Shown one piece after another: positions 17,601-23,419 of a stretch of 24,763 nucleotides of DNA. Every line of letters starts with the position of its first letter. Positions within the stretch are counted from its first letter, which is position 1. The DNA is from UBA6019 sp035535055. GTDB lineage: Bacteria; Chloroflexota; Dormibacteria; Dormibacterales; Dormibacteraceae. The stretch spans positions 1-24,763 of the forward strand of contig DATLQT010000035.1 in assembly GCA_035535055.1 (NCBI GenBank), read 5' to 3'. The notes under the pieces were generated by a model, which did no database searches, was not told where the DNA came from, and worked only from the letters and a program-made list of their open reading frames with translations. The position numbers were made by a program, and so were the translations under genes.

Positions 17601-17692
17601 ACATGGACAGCTTTCACGACCAGGCGCTGTTCCCAGCGCGCTACGAGCTGCGGAAGGAAGGGATGCACACGGTCGTCACGGCCAGCCTGTGA
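14624..17692 (+). CDS. sbcC: Rad50/SbcC-type SMC ATPase with zinc hook
   Basis: The 1022-residue protein is the ATPase arm of the Mre11-Rad50 complex, tethering and opening DNA ends. Walker A is GDNGAGKS (37-44). Two coiled-coil arms (about 185-490 and 510-860) meet at a CSHC zinc hook (C499 and C502), very close to the midpoint, so the arms are of equal length. The signature SGGQRFR lies at 929-935 and Walker B IIDEGFGSLD at about 958-967 (D960/E961); the switch region VVSHMD follows. It starts at GTG 14624 with AGGAGG at 14611-14616 and overlaps the mre11 stop. It is the last gene of the plus-strand operon; a hairpin lies 34 bp downstream. All head motifs are present. Confidence 0.95.
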   Translation: MNPLSITLQNFLCYDTLEDGSPYIFNFREHRLWSICGDNGAGKSAIFDVITYCLYGEHRGGREHDEELVHRGTTDLYACVEFEHGGREYRVTRTIKLGFRPRKGTATIDRNCRMEWRREDGEWVEMAETTSVRSLEEAVKKILGYGCDTLTASVLLLQGKSDQLIEVASKDRFEILSGILDLSPYERLEGRAKDKARDARARHNDLVRALENAPPPDEAEVQAAELEAQKAELSLAAAVTARTSAERTLEAATEYWKRHDRLAGLRTDEATMVEALKDAATITAEAREHDLLAITLPRLNTALDAEAKAASAEAEAETARKAAAGVDVSGAEKATEKADAAHNATRLQRTEVLKRISEGNDELGQIAPEISAAKDLMRLQTQITTTSAEVGTLESESASLAELRPRVERLRKLVSASTLIGSYRKAREALAKAEEVASGDPAAELDRRKVGREQAETLAVAAAIAQSDADRALARAEADVRSAARTLGEREAAGSEGICSHCGQKVPPAHIKSQVAEARKAVASARELQATAQHESVGASERRTEADSAVSRAKSAETEAAEWLRRAKEAQTTIDDLAAGEEFSQLPEDVRGLLRAPLPKLAKGLDVLRVEQDQLKPLSNELSRLEAAAAQAVAKSDLIEGWDRERISLLERWSMEQLAAAMARDGVLRDGLTVHHAEEKRLSALEEMAAGELRSAEGRLKLLAAERQQLEETARLREQAAKGCHQEAKAALTGVDPVFLPVTAAIVARAGERLALLVSAPDRLATLRSAQSGLDTLRGQIGELQSHVDATPPAERVTVAEAKVAVNSASQEAGRLLEEAKTQRRSADELARVREQRLKSQAEADGLARTRAVWDKVSQLLGRSGIQTALMRSALEDIQERANAMLSRISAGQLQLSITCEPIPKGMEIFIRCLDASSAEQPLDVQFLSGGQRFRCAVALAAGIGQRAGSEGSMPSQIIDEGFGSLDTEGRREMLDEIRQMSEFYERVIVVSHMDSFHDQALFPARYELRKEGMHTVVTASL

Positions 17693-17725
17693 GTTCAGGC
17701 AGGGCAAGGCCCTTCAACCTCACCG

Positions 17726-17753
17726 GGTGACTGCCGGGACCCGGCCCGTCACC
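17726..17753 (+). terminator. Strong GC hairpin after rad50, possible terminator
   Basis: GGTGAC (17726-17731) pairs with GTCACC (17748-17753), and GCCGG (17733-17737) pairs with CCGGC (17741-17745) around a GAC loop, with a T versus CC internal loop. The stem begins 34 bp after the rad50 stop. No U-tract follows. It resembles the hairpin at the far end of the Wadjet operon in lacking that tract. Confidence 0.5.
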
Positions 17754-18051
17754 TAATCGGCACCGAATGTCCTGCGGGACTCGCCTGGCGCCGGCCGCTC
17801 TGAAGGCACGGGTATTGAATTCGGCGGGCGGTCGGCAGGCGCTCGCCGGGCGGACAACAGGCGGTCCACCCGTTCGTTTTCGACCCCCTCAAAGGGGATT
17901 TGTTAGATATGGAACTTCAATCCCGCCAGCACCATCGTGGGCTTGGTCGTGCGGCCAAGCCCGTTCGTCCGCCCAGGCATGTCCCGCTCGCCCGCCACGT
18001 TTCGGTTCAGCACCTGCTTCCGGCCCGTCCTCGCATTTCCGGGAGGGTCGG
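17754..18051. other. Non-coding stretch between the resection operon and the mobile segment
   Basis: There is no convincing gene. The frame that opens at 17767 and runs into the next gene has Pro/Arg/Ser-rich translation with no conserved features and is not used. A small hairpin (CCCC 17885-17888 with GGGG 17894-17897) is followed by ATTTGTT. At 17911-17934 the plus strand ends in CCCGCCAGCACCA and looks like a tRNA 3' end, but no cloverleaf can be drawn around it. It could be an attachment-site remnant or chance. Confidence 0.4.
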
Positions 18052-19245
18052 ATGACAGCCCCAAGTTCTCGGCCGCCGGACGGCCGCGAGCCGCAACTCT
18101 CAGACGTCGTCTCGGGCTTCGTCCTGGCGCCCTCGCTTCAGTTTGCGTCTCAGGAGGCGAAGGACGGGCCGAGCCGATCCCGAATTGAGAGCAGCGGGGC
18201 TGGATGGCCAGGACGGTCTCTCATCTCAAGTCATCCGATCATCCTGCGAGATCTCCCTCCCAATGCGGACTCTCCTCCGACCCAAACCCAGCTCAGCCGT
18301 CTGTACCGCTCCTTAACCCAGCGCGACCTGGCGATTCTGCAAGCCCTCTACGACTACCGCTACCTAAACACTCTCCAAGTCAAAGAGCTCTTCTTCCCCA
18401 GCATCCGCTCCTGCCAGATGCGCCTCCAGGCTCTCCGCAATCACGGGTTGATCTACCGCTGGCTGCTCATCGAGACGCCCGGCGTCCGGCGTCGTCACTC
18501 CCTGATCCTCATCTCGCAGCGGGGAGCGCGCGTCCTCGCCAACTTGCATGGCGATGAGCCCCGCACATATGTCGAGCGCAGTCACGATGCTCGCGACCAC
18601 TGCTGGCATGCGATCCACGACTTGGAGGCCAACCAGTTCTTTGTACGTGTGGCCAGCGAAGGCCGCGAGCATCCAGAGCAGGGTTTGCTCGTCTGGTTCG
18701 GTGAGGAGCACGTCCGTGCGGAGCGCCGTCGGGCGGCCCAAGAGGACAAGCGTCCGATTCCGACACCGGACGGCACGGGCATCTATCTGGTCGCAGGAGC
18801 CAGGATCATCTTCGACCTGGAGTGGGATCGAGCCACCGAGTCCCTGGACCGAGTCCGCGAAAAGATCCGCTCCTACGTCGGCTACTTCGAGCACTATCGG
18901 GAAGCCGAACAGCATCACGTCCTCTTCGTGGTCCCCAGCCACCATCGGGAGGCCAAGCTGCAACAATCGATCTGGCGGCAGCGACCCCGGTTCCGTAGCG
19001 ATAGCTGCTGCAGGTTCTGGACTACCACCCTCGGCCGCCTTCGGGAGTCGGGCCCGCTGGCGGCGATCTGGCTTCCAGTTGAGATTCGAAATGCCGAGCC
19101 ACCATCCCGGCAGGACACGAGGCTCCGGACTCGAATCGCCCTCAACCAGCTGACCCCCGTCCAGCTGGACGAGGGCCCGATCGACGACTGTATCGGAAAG
19201 CCCGCGTGGTGGGAGCGGCGGCCAGGCGGGGGTCAGGCAGCTTGA
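18052..19245 (+). CDS. Replication-relaxation family protein
   Basis: The 397-residue protein matches the Replic_Relax family (PF13814), found on plasmids and integrative elements and named for roles in plasmid replication and transfer. The core starts at about residue 83: LTQRDLAILQALYDYRYLNT, LQVKELFFPS and LRNHGLIYRWL form a winged helix. A later part (YLVAGARIIFDLEWDRATES, about 242-262) carries an acidic stretch followed by helices, IRSYVGYF and HVLFVVPSHHREAKL. The chosen start is ATG 18052, with GGGAGGG at 18041-18047. The first ~80 residues are low complexity, so a later start is possible. A small ORF overlaps its stop. It is the first gene of a probable mobile segment that also holds fic and a recombinase. 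Confidence 0.8.
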   Translation: MTAPSSRPPDGREPQLSDVVSGFVLAPSLQFASQEAKDGPSRSRIESSGAGWPGRSLISSHPIILRDLPPNADSPPTQTQLSRLYRSLTQRDLAILQALYDYRYLNTLQVKELFFPSIRSCQMRLQALRNHGLIYRWLLIETPGVRRRHSLILISQRGARVLANLHGDEPRTYVERSHDARDHCWHAIHDLEANQFFVRVASEGREHPEQGLLVWFGEEHVRAERRRAAQEDKRPIPTPDGTGIYLVAGARIIFDLEWDRATESLDRVREKIRSYVGYFEHYREAEQHHVLFVVPSHHREAKLQQSIWRQRPRFRSDSCCRFWTTTLGRLRESGPLAAIWLPVEIRNAEPPSRQDTRLRTRIALNQLTPVQLDEGPIDDCIGKPAWWERRPGGGQAA

Positions 19246-19469
19246 ACCCGGATAGGGACCGACGCCGCAGGGGTCAGAGTCTGACCCCCCGCCGAGGTCG
19301 TGGCGGTGAGCAGCCGGCTGACAACGCCCTGGGCGAGCGCATCCAGCTCAGGCCCGCGACGATCGCGCCATGCTCGGGTGAGGAGTGGCAGCGGGCGATT
19401 GACTTACTCGCGGAGATTTTCGTGCCTCTGTTGGCCGATCGCAGGTCCGATGAGCGGAGGGCTGCCTGA
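19242..19469 (+). CDS. Small hypothetical protein coupled to the replication-relaxation gene
   Basis: I do not recognise this 75-residue protein. It could start at TTG 19242, overlapping the TGA of the preceding gene (TTGA), the same geometry proposed for jetD. The first ~45 residues are Arg/Gly-rich and unconvincing. The last ~30 (CSGEEWQRAIDLLAEIFVPL, then LADRRSDERRAA) look like a real amphipathic helix. A perfect palindrome at 19270-19288 lies within the N-terminal part, which argues that this part may not be translated. It could instead be a chance open frame. Confidence 0.35.
   Translation: MNPDRDRRRRGQSLTPRRGRGGEQPADNALGERIQLRPATIAPCSGEEWQRAIDLLAEIFVPLLADRRSDERRAA
19270..19288. repeat. 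Perfect 19-bp palindrome
   Basis: GGGGTCAGAGTCTGACCCC is a 9-bp inverted repeat around a single central G. It lies just past the end of the replication-relaxation gene. It could be an operator, a recombinase or transposase site, or an end of a dispersed palindromic repeat. The symmetry is seen directly; the function is unknown. Confidence 0.6.
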
Positions 19470-19483
19470 TGCGGAAAGGGACT

Positions 19484-19577
19484 AGGTTGGTTTGCTCCAT
19501 TTATTGGGAAGCACGACGAGCAACCTACCCAGGTTGGTTTGCTACAATTTCTTAGCCCCACGATGAGCAACCTAACT
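19484..19577 (+). repeat. 47-bp imperfect tandem repeat at the fic promoter
   Basis: AGGTTGGTTTGCT occurs at 19484-19496 and again at 19531-19543, 47 bp apart. Each copy is followed about 22 nt later by GAGCAACCTA (19518-19527 and 19566-19575), which partly complements it, so every unit is an imperfect inverted repeat. The second unit covers the putative -10 box and the ATG of fic. This layout suggests two operator sites for a regulator of fic and the recombinase. Confidence 0.6.
19543..19548 (+). promoter_or_regulatory. Putative -10 box of the fic gene
   Basis: TACAAT lies 14 bp before the fic ATG in a locally A/T-richer stretch. No good -35 is seen at the usual distance (GCAACC at 19520-19525). 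It lies at the edge of the repeated element, so a repressor bound there would block it. The transcript leader would be very short. Confidence 0.45.
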
Positions 19578-20621
19578 AACCTGCCTGCCCGAGGTCGGCC
19601 ATCCCGACAAGCCGTCCACCAGAAGCTCGCCTTCGCGGTCGAGGAGCTCCGCACCCGCCTGGGTGGACTCCCCAGCCCCGAGGAAGCCGAGGGGATCTGG
19701 ACTGAGATCTGGCACAACGAGGCCCACAACTCCACCGCCCTGGAAGGCAACACCTTGGTCCGGAAAGAGGTCGAGGTTCTCCTCAATGAGGGCCGAGCAG
19801 TCGGGGACAAGGAGCTCAAGGACTACCTCGAGGTGAAGGGCTACGCCGAGGCGGCCAAGTGGGTTTACGGCCAAGCTCTTGGGCCCGAGCGCTGGATCAG
19901 CGGCAAGCTCTTGACTCTCACAGAGGTCCGCCAGGTCCACCGGCTGGCAATGACACCGGTCTGGGAGGTCGCCCCTCCCCCGGACGCCTTCGACGGCGAG
20001 AGCCCCGGCAACTGGCGCCAACATGACATCCGGCCCTTTTCGCAGGGAATGACGCCTCCGGAGCATCCGCAGATCGCCGCCTTGATGCAGGATTGGGTTG
20101 ACGGGGTCGAAGTGCTGCCCCGTGATTCCAGCCCGATCGCAGAAGCAATCGCGCGCCATCACGCCGCCTTCGAGCGCATCCACCCGTTTCTGGACGGCAA
20201 CGGCCGCGTCGGCCGGCTCCTCACCAACCTGATCCTAGTCAGGCTGGGCTATCCCCCCGCCATCATCCGGAAGCGCGAGCGGGAGCGATATCTCGATGCC
20301 CTGGCTCGTGCCGATCGCGAAGATCCTGGACCGCTGGGCGAGCTGTTGGCTCGTGCAGTTATCGACAACCTGACCCGCTTTGTACTGCCAGCGATCGCCG
20401 GGCCGGCCAAGCTCGTCCCTCTGGAAGCGCTGGCGACCCAGGAGTTGAGTGTGATCGCTCTTCGTAGCGCCGCCCGGCGCGGCCGACTGAAGGCGATGCA
20501 GGCTTCGGACGGCAGCTGGCGGAGCAGCAAGCAATGGGTCGACGAGTACCGCAAGAACAGGTACGCAGGCCTCCGCGAGCCCAGGAAGAAGCGCACGATC
20601 CTAGAAGAGGACGCCCGATGA
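19563..20621 (+). CDS. Fic family protein with N-terminal inhibitory helix
   Basis: The 352-residue protein carries the Fic active-site motif HPFLDGNGRVGR (207-218; catalytic H207, GNGR 212-215), which transfers AMP or a related group from nucleotides to target proteins. The helix NSTALEGN (56-63) fits the inhibitory motif (S/T)xxxE(G/N), with E61 as the blocking Glu. This is class II, where the inhibitor lies in the N-terminal domain of the same chain, so no separate antitoxin is needed. The C-terminal ~65 residues (LATQELSVIALRSAARRGRL onward) may form a small helix-turn-helix. The start is ATG 19563; an in-frame TTG at 19539 is possible but lies inside the promoter repeat. The stop overlaps the recombinase ATG (ATGA), so the two are co-expressed. 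The target is unknown. Confidence 0.92.
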   Translation: MSNLTNLPARGRPSRQAVHQKLAFAVEELRTRLGGLPSPEEAEGIWTEIWHNEAHNSTALEGNTLVRKEVEVLLNEGRAVGDKELKDYLEVKGYAEAAKWVYGQALGPERWISGKLLTLTEVRQVHRLAMTPVWEVAPPPDAFDGESPGNWRQHDIRPFSQGMTPPEHPQIAALMQDWVDGVEVLPRDSSPIAEAIARHHAAFERIHPFLDGNGRVGRLLTNLILVRLGYPPAIIRKRERERYLDALARADREDPGPLGELLARAVIDNLTRFVLPAIAGPAKLVPLEALATQELSVIALRSAARRGRLKAMQASDGSWRSSKQWVDEYRKNRYAGLREPRKKRTILEEDAR

Positions 20622-22153
20622 GAGTCGCGATCTACACCCGAATTTCGACCGATGAGGAGCACCAGCCGTACTCCTTGGAAGCCCAGGACCTCCGCCTGGC
20701 GGCCTACGTCCAGAGTCAGGATGGCTGGGAGGTTACCCGCCGCTATAGCGACCGAATGACCGGGAGCACCCTGGAACGGCCGGAGCTTCAGCGTGCTCTG
20801 GCGGACGCTCGCCTTCACCGGTACGACTTGCTTCTCGTCTATCGAGTCGACCGCCTGTCGCGCTCGGTTCGGGGCCTGGCCCAGATTCTGGAAGACCTCG
20901 ACCAGGCGTCGGTTCTCTTCCGGAGTGCCACGGAGCCCTTCGACACGGGAACGCCCGCCGGCCGGATGATGGTCCAGATGCTCGGCGTCTTCGCCGAGTT
21001 CGAGCGCGCCACCCTCGTCGACCGAGTGATCGCTGGGATGGAGAGGAAGGCGGCCCGGGGCGGCTGGCTCGGCGGACCGGTTCCGTACGGCTACCGCTAC
21101 AACGGACCCGGCGTCATCGAGCCGGACGTAACCGAGGCCACGGTTGTCCGGACCATCTTCGACCTGTACGTGAACAAGCGACTCGGCACGCGAGCGGTCG
21201 CCAACTGGCTCAATAGTCATGGTCACCGGACGCGGCTCGGGCGACCGTGGAGCCAGGTGACGGTGTTCGACGTGCTGCGGAACCCGGTGCAGGTTGGCCG
21301 CATCGCCTTCCGCGGATCGAGCCACGAGGCTCAGCACGAAGCGCTAATCGAACCGAGTCTCTTTGAGGCTGCGGAGCGTCTGCTCGCCGAGCGTGGTGAG
21401 GTTGCCTGGAAGCGCCGCAGCAACGGCACTGAGTACCTGCTGAGCGGCCTCATCCGCTGCGGCCACTGCGGGAACCGGTACCTGGGGACAGTCGCCCACG
21501 GGCGCAAAGCCGCTTATCGCTACTACACCTGCTTCTCGCGCAACCGCTACGGACAACATGGCTGCAAAGCCGACCGGCTGCCGGCGGATGCTCTCGATCA
21601 AGCCGTTCTGGAGTCGATGGTCGCCACCTACGCCGACACCGACCTCGTCGAATCTGCGGTTCGGGCCGCTCGCGTGAAAGCGGAGGCTTCCGCGCCCAGC
21701 ATTCGAGGCGAGTTGCGCAGCGTTGACGCCGCCATCCAGAAGGGCGAGGAATCGCTCGCCCGGTACTTCAACGCCTTCGAAGCCGGCACCCTCGCCGTTC
21801 CGACATTCGCAGCTCGAATTGAAGCAATAGAGGAGAAGCTCGCGGGCCTACGCCGGCGGCGGGAGGAGCTCGCCGAGACGATTGAAGCGGAGGCCGTCCA
21901 CCTGCCGACCCCGGCCGACCTCAGCGACGCCGAGGACGCGATCCGCGAGGCGATGGCCGGTGGCACCGCTGGCCAGCGCAAGGCTCTGCTTCAGGCGCTT
22001 GTCGCAGAGATTCGAGTCGAGAGCCGTCACGCCATCTTTCCGACCTACCGGCTGCCCGCCGGGCCGGTTCGCGTTATGTCAGGAGTGGTGGGCCTGGGTG
22101 AACAGAACTCGAACCGTCTCCTCGAATTCGTCTGGCGGCGATTTGAACTCTAG
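20618..22153 (+). CDS. Large serine recombinase (site-specific integrase)
   Basis: The 511-residue protein starts with MRVAIYTRISTDEE, the resolvase/invertase N-terminus with catalytic S10. DRLSRSVRGL and RMMVQMLGVFAEFERA complete the catalytic domain. The recombinase domain follows (about 150-260: PYGYRYNGPGVIEPD, RAVANWLNSHG, FDVLRNPVQVGRIAFRG). Next come a zinc ribbon (CGHCGNRYLG, with distal Cys in YYTCF and HGC) and a coiled coil (about 365-430) that controls direction of integration. This is the layout of phage- and ICE-type integrases. Its ATG overlaps the fic stop. The C-terminal ~25 residues (VVGLGEQNSN to WRRFEL) are encoded by sequence that resembles a tRNA 3' end read backwards, so they may come from the attachment site and not from the original protein. 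Confidence 0.93.
   Translation: MRVAIYTRISTDEEHQPYSLEAQDLRLAAYVQSQDGWEVTRRYSDRMTGSTLERPELQRALADARLHRYDLLLVYRVDRLSRSVRGLAQILEDLDQASVLFRSATEPFDTGTPAGRMMVQMLGVFAEFERATLVDRVIAGMERKAARGGWLGGPVPYGYRYNGPGVIEPDVTEATVVRTIFDLYVNKRLGTRAVANWLNSHGHRTRLGRPWSQVTVFDVLRNPVQVGRIAFRGSSHEAQHEALIEPSLFEAAERLLAERGEVAWKRRSNGTEYLLSGLIRCGHCGNRYLGTVAHGRKAAYRYYTCFSRNRYGQHGCKADRLPADALDQAVLESMVATYADTDLVESAVRAARVKAEASAPSIRGELRSVDAAIQKGEESLARYFNAFEAGTLAVPTFAARIEAIEEKLAGLRRRREELAETIEAEAVHLPTPADLSDAEDAIREAMAGGTAGQRKALLQALVAEIRVESRHAIFPTYRLPAGPVRVMSGVVGLGEQNSNRLLEFVWRRFEL
22086..22115 (-). other. tRNA 3'-end-like sequence, possible attachment site
   Basis: On the minus strand this reads GGTTCGAGTTC (22115-22105), a T-arm-like block, then TCACCCAGGCCCACCA (22101-22086), an acceptor-end-like block ending in CCA. 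The T-stem does not pair properly and there are about three extra bases between the blocks, so it is not a functional tRNA. Serine integrases often leave such a copy of the target at the element end. The resemblance is from memory of tRNA-Ile/Ala ends, not a search. Confidence 0.3.
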
Positions 22154-22382
22154 ATGGAGGGCCCGACTGCTTCCAACTCCCTGCATTTTCGTTGATCTTG
22201 ACGATGCTCCGCGAGTACTTAAGCCCTACCCGCCGACCCGGACCGGGCATGGCATCAAAAGGTCAAGGGCGCACAGACAAGGTCGTTCGGAGCGGGCGAT
22301 TCATGGCGCCTCAATGGCCGTGCTCGAGAGTCCCACCGACGATGCCGTCGCGAATGCGCGGTTCCACAGTTCCGGCCACCGG
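22154..22382. other. Intergenic stretch between recombinase and hydrolase
   Basis: I see no gene in these 229 bp. The minus-strand hydrolase and plus-strand recombinase converge here. Just upstream, GGCGATTTGAACTC (22137-22150) is another tRNA T-arm-like string inside the recombinase end. No clear terminator hairpin is found. Confidence 0.4.
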
Positions 22383-23159
22383 TTAGGTCGGAACCGCGAT
22401 GGTCGCCAGAAAGGCTTCGACTTCCTCGACGACTCGCTGCGGGAAGGTCATGGTTGGGACGTGCCCGCAGCCGTCGATCACGACGAGACGCGCGTTGGGT
22501 AGTCGAGCGGCCATCAGCTCACCCGCAGCCAGTGGGACTACGCCGTCCTCGCGTCCGTGAATTACCAGTGTCGGCAGTTGGATTGAAGGCAGGCGCTCGA
22601 CAAGGTCGAGACCCCACATCGCCTCGACTAGAGCCGCGGCCGTCTCAGGTGTCGAGCGTGTGAGGATGTCCAGCGCCCATCGCTTTATATGATCCACGCC
22701 CGGCTCCGGGAAGCAACGCTGGATGAACCCCTGGAGCGCACCGTGAAAGTCAGTTCGCAGCGCCGTCGCGAAGCCTGCGCTGCGCGATCGCTCCCAGATC
22801 GGCGAACCATCGACCAGCACCAGACCCAGGAAACGCTCCGGATGCTCCAGCGCCGCCCGCAATACGATGCCCGCGCCCATCGACTCGCCGGCCACGATCG
22901 CGCAGTCGAAGCCGAGTGCGTCCATTACTGCGAAGAGGTCGGCGATCAGCTCCTCTTGCGAGATGTCGGCTGGGTCGGCGGGGTTCTCGCCTGATCCACG
23001 GTGGTCGTATGTCGCCACCTGCCGGGTGCGGCTCAGCGTCTCGAATGGGTGCAGCCAGAGCTCACTCGACCCCGCGAAACCTCCGTGAGCGATCAGGGGC
23101 AGACCACCGTGACCGAACGAGAGGGTGTTGACGAGGCGGTCGCGGACTTTGACAAACAT
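22383..23159 (-). CDS. Alpha/beta-hydrolase fold enzyme
   Basis: The 258-residue protein has a full alpha/beta-hydrolase triad: nucleophile S93 in GESMGAG (91-97), D205 in HGREDG (201-206) and H233 in CGHVP (231-235). AHGGFAGSSELW (25-36) forms the oxyanion-hole loop and YDHRGSGEN (51-59) is a family hallmark. The fold and length match esterases and enol-lactone hydrolases of the 3-oxoadipate lactonase type; the substrate cannot be told. The start is ATG 23159 with an AGGA site about 11 nt upstream; the frame stays open to 23225 but without conserved sequence. No signal peptide is seen, so it is probably cytoplasmic. It converges on the recombinase gene and diverges from the sigma factor gene; neither seems related in function. 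Confidence 0.88.
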   Translation of the reverse strand: MFVKVRDRLVNTLSFGHGGLPLIAHGGFAGSSELWLHPFETLSRTRQVATYDHRGSGENPADPADISQEELIADLFAVMDALGFDCAIVAGESMGAGIVLRAALEHPERFLGLVLVDGSPIWERSRSAGFATALRTDFHGALQGFIQRCFPEPGVDHIKRWALDILTRSTPETAAALVEAMWGLDLVERLPSIQLPTLVIHGREDGVVPLAAGELMAARLPNARLVVIDGCGHVPTMTFPQRVVEEVEAFLATIAVPT

Positions 23160-23252
23160 CAATTCGATCCTAGCCAATCGTCGCGGGCCGAGGCATCCCA
23201 AGGACAGCTCGCTTGGTGACCACACCCATCAAGGCGGCTGAGTCCTTCTAAG

Positions 23253-23266
23253 CCAACGCGCGTTGG
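23253..23266. promoter_or_regulatory. 14-bp perfect palindrome in the hydrolase/sigma intergenic region
   Basis: CCAACGCGCGTTGG is perfectly self-complementary and lies between two divergently read genes, 94 bp before the hydrolase ATG and about 150 bp before the sigma factor start. Position and symmetry would suit a repressor operator. No matching second copy is seen nearby. Confidence 0.3.
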
Positions 23267-23419
23267 ATCTGGCACCTTGAAATCAACAGATGACAGAGGT
23301 GCTGAGGGGTACGCAGAACGCCGCTCCGACGGAGTCGCCCGACGCGGGGCCAAGCTCACCGCGTGCGCCATGCCGTTAGACGATCTCGACGTCGGCGAGT
23401 CAGGGCGTTCACGACTAAC

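Noticed and set aside
17911..17934. tRNA gene
   Set aside because: Only the 3' end resembles a tRNA; no D-arm, anticodon arm or pairing acceptor strand is found upstream.
17767..18051. Upstream extension of the replication-relaxation gene by 95 codons
   Set aside because: The extension is Pro/Ser/Arg-rich with no conserved sequence, and a good GGGAGGG site precedes ATG 18052.
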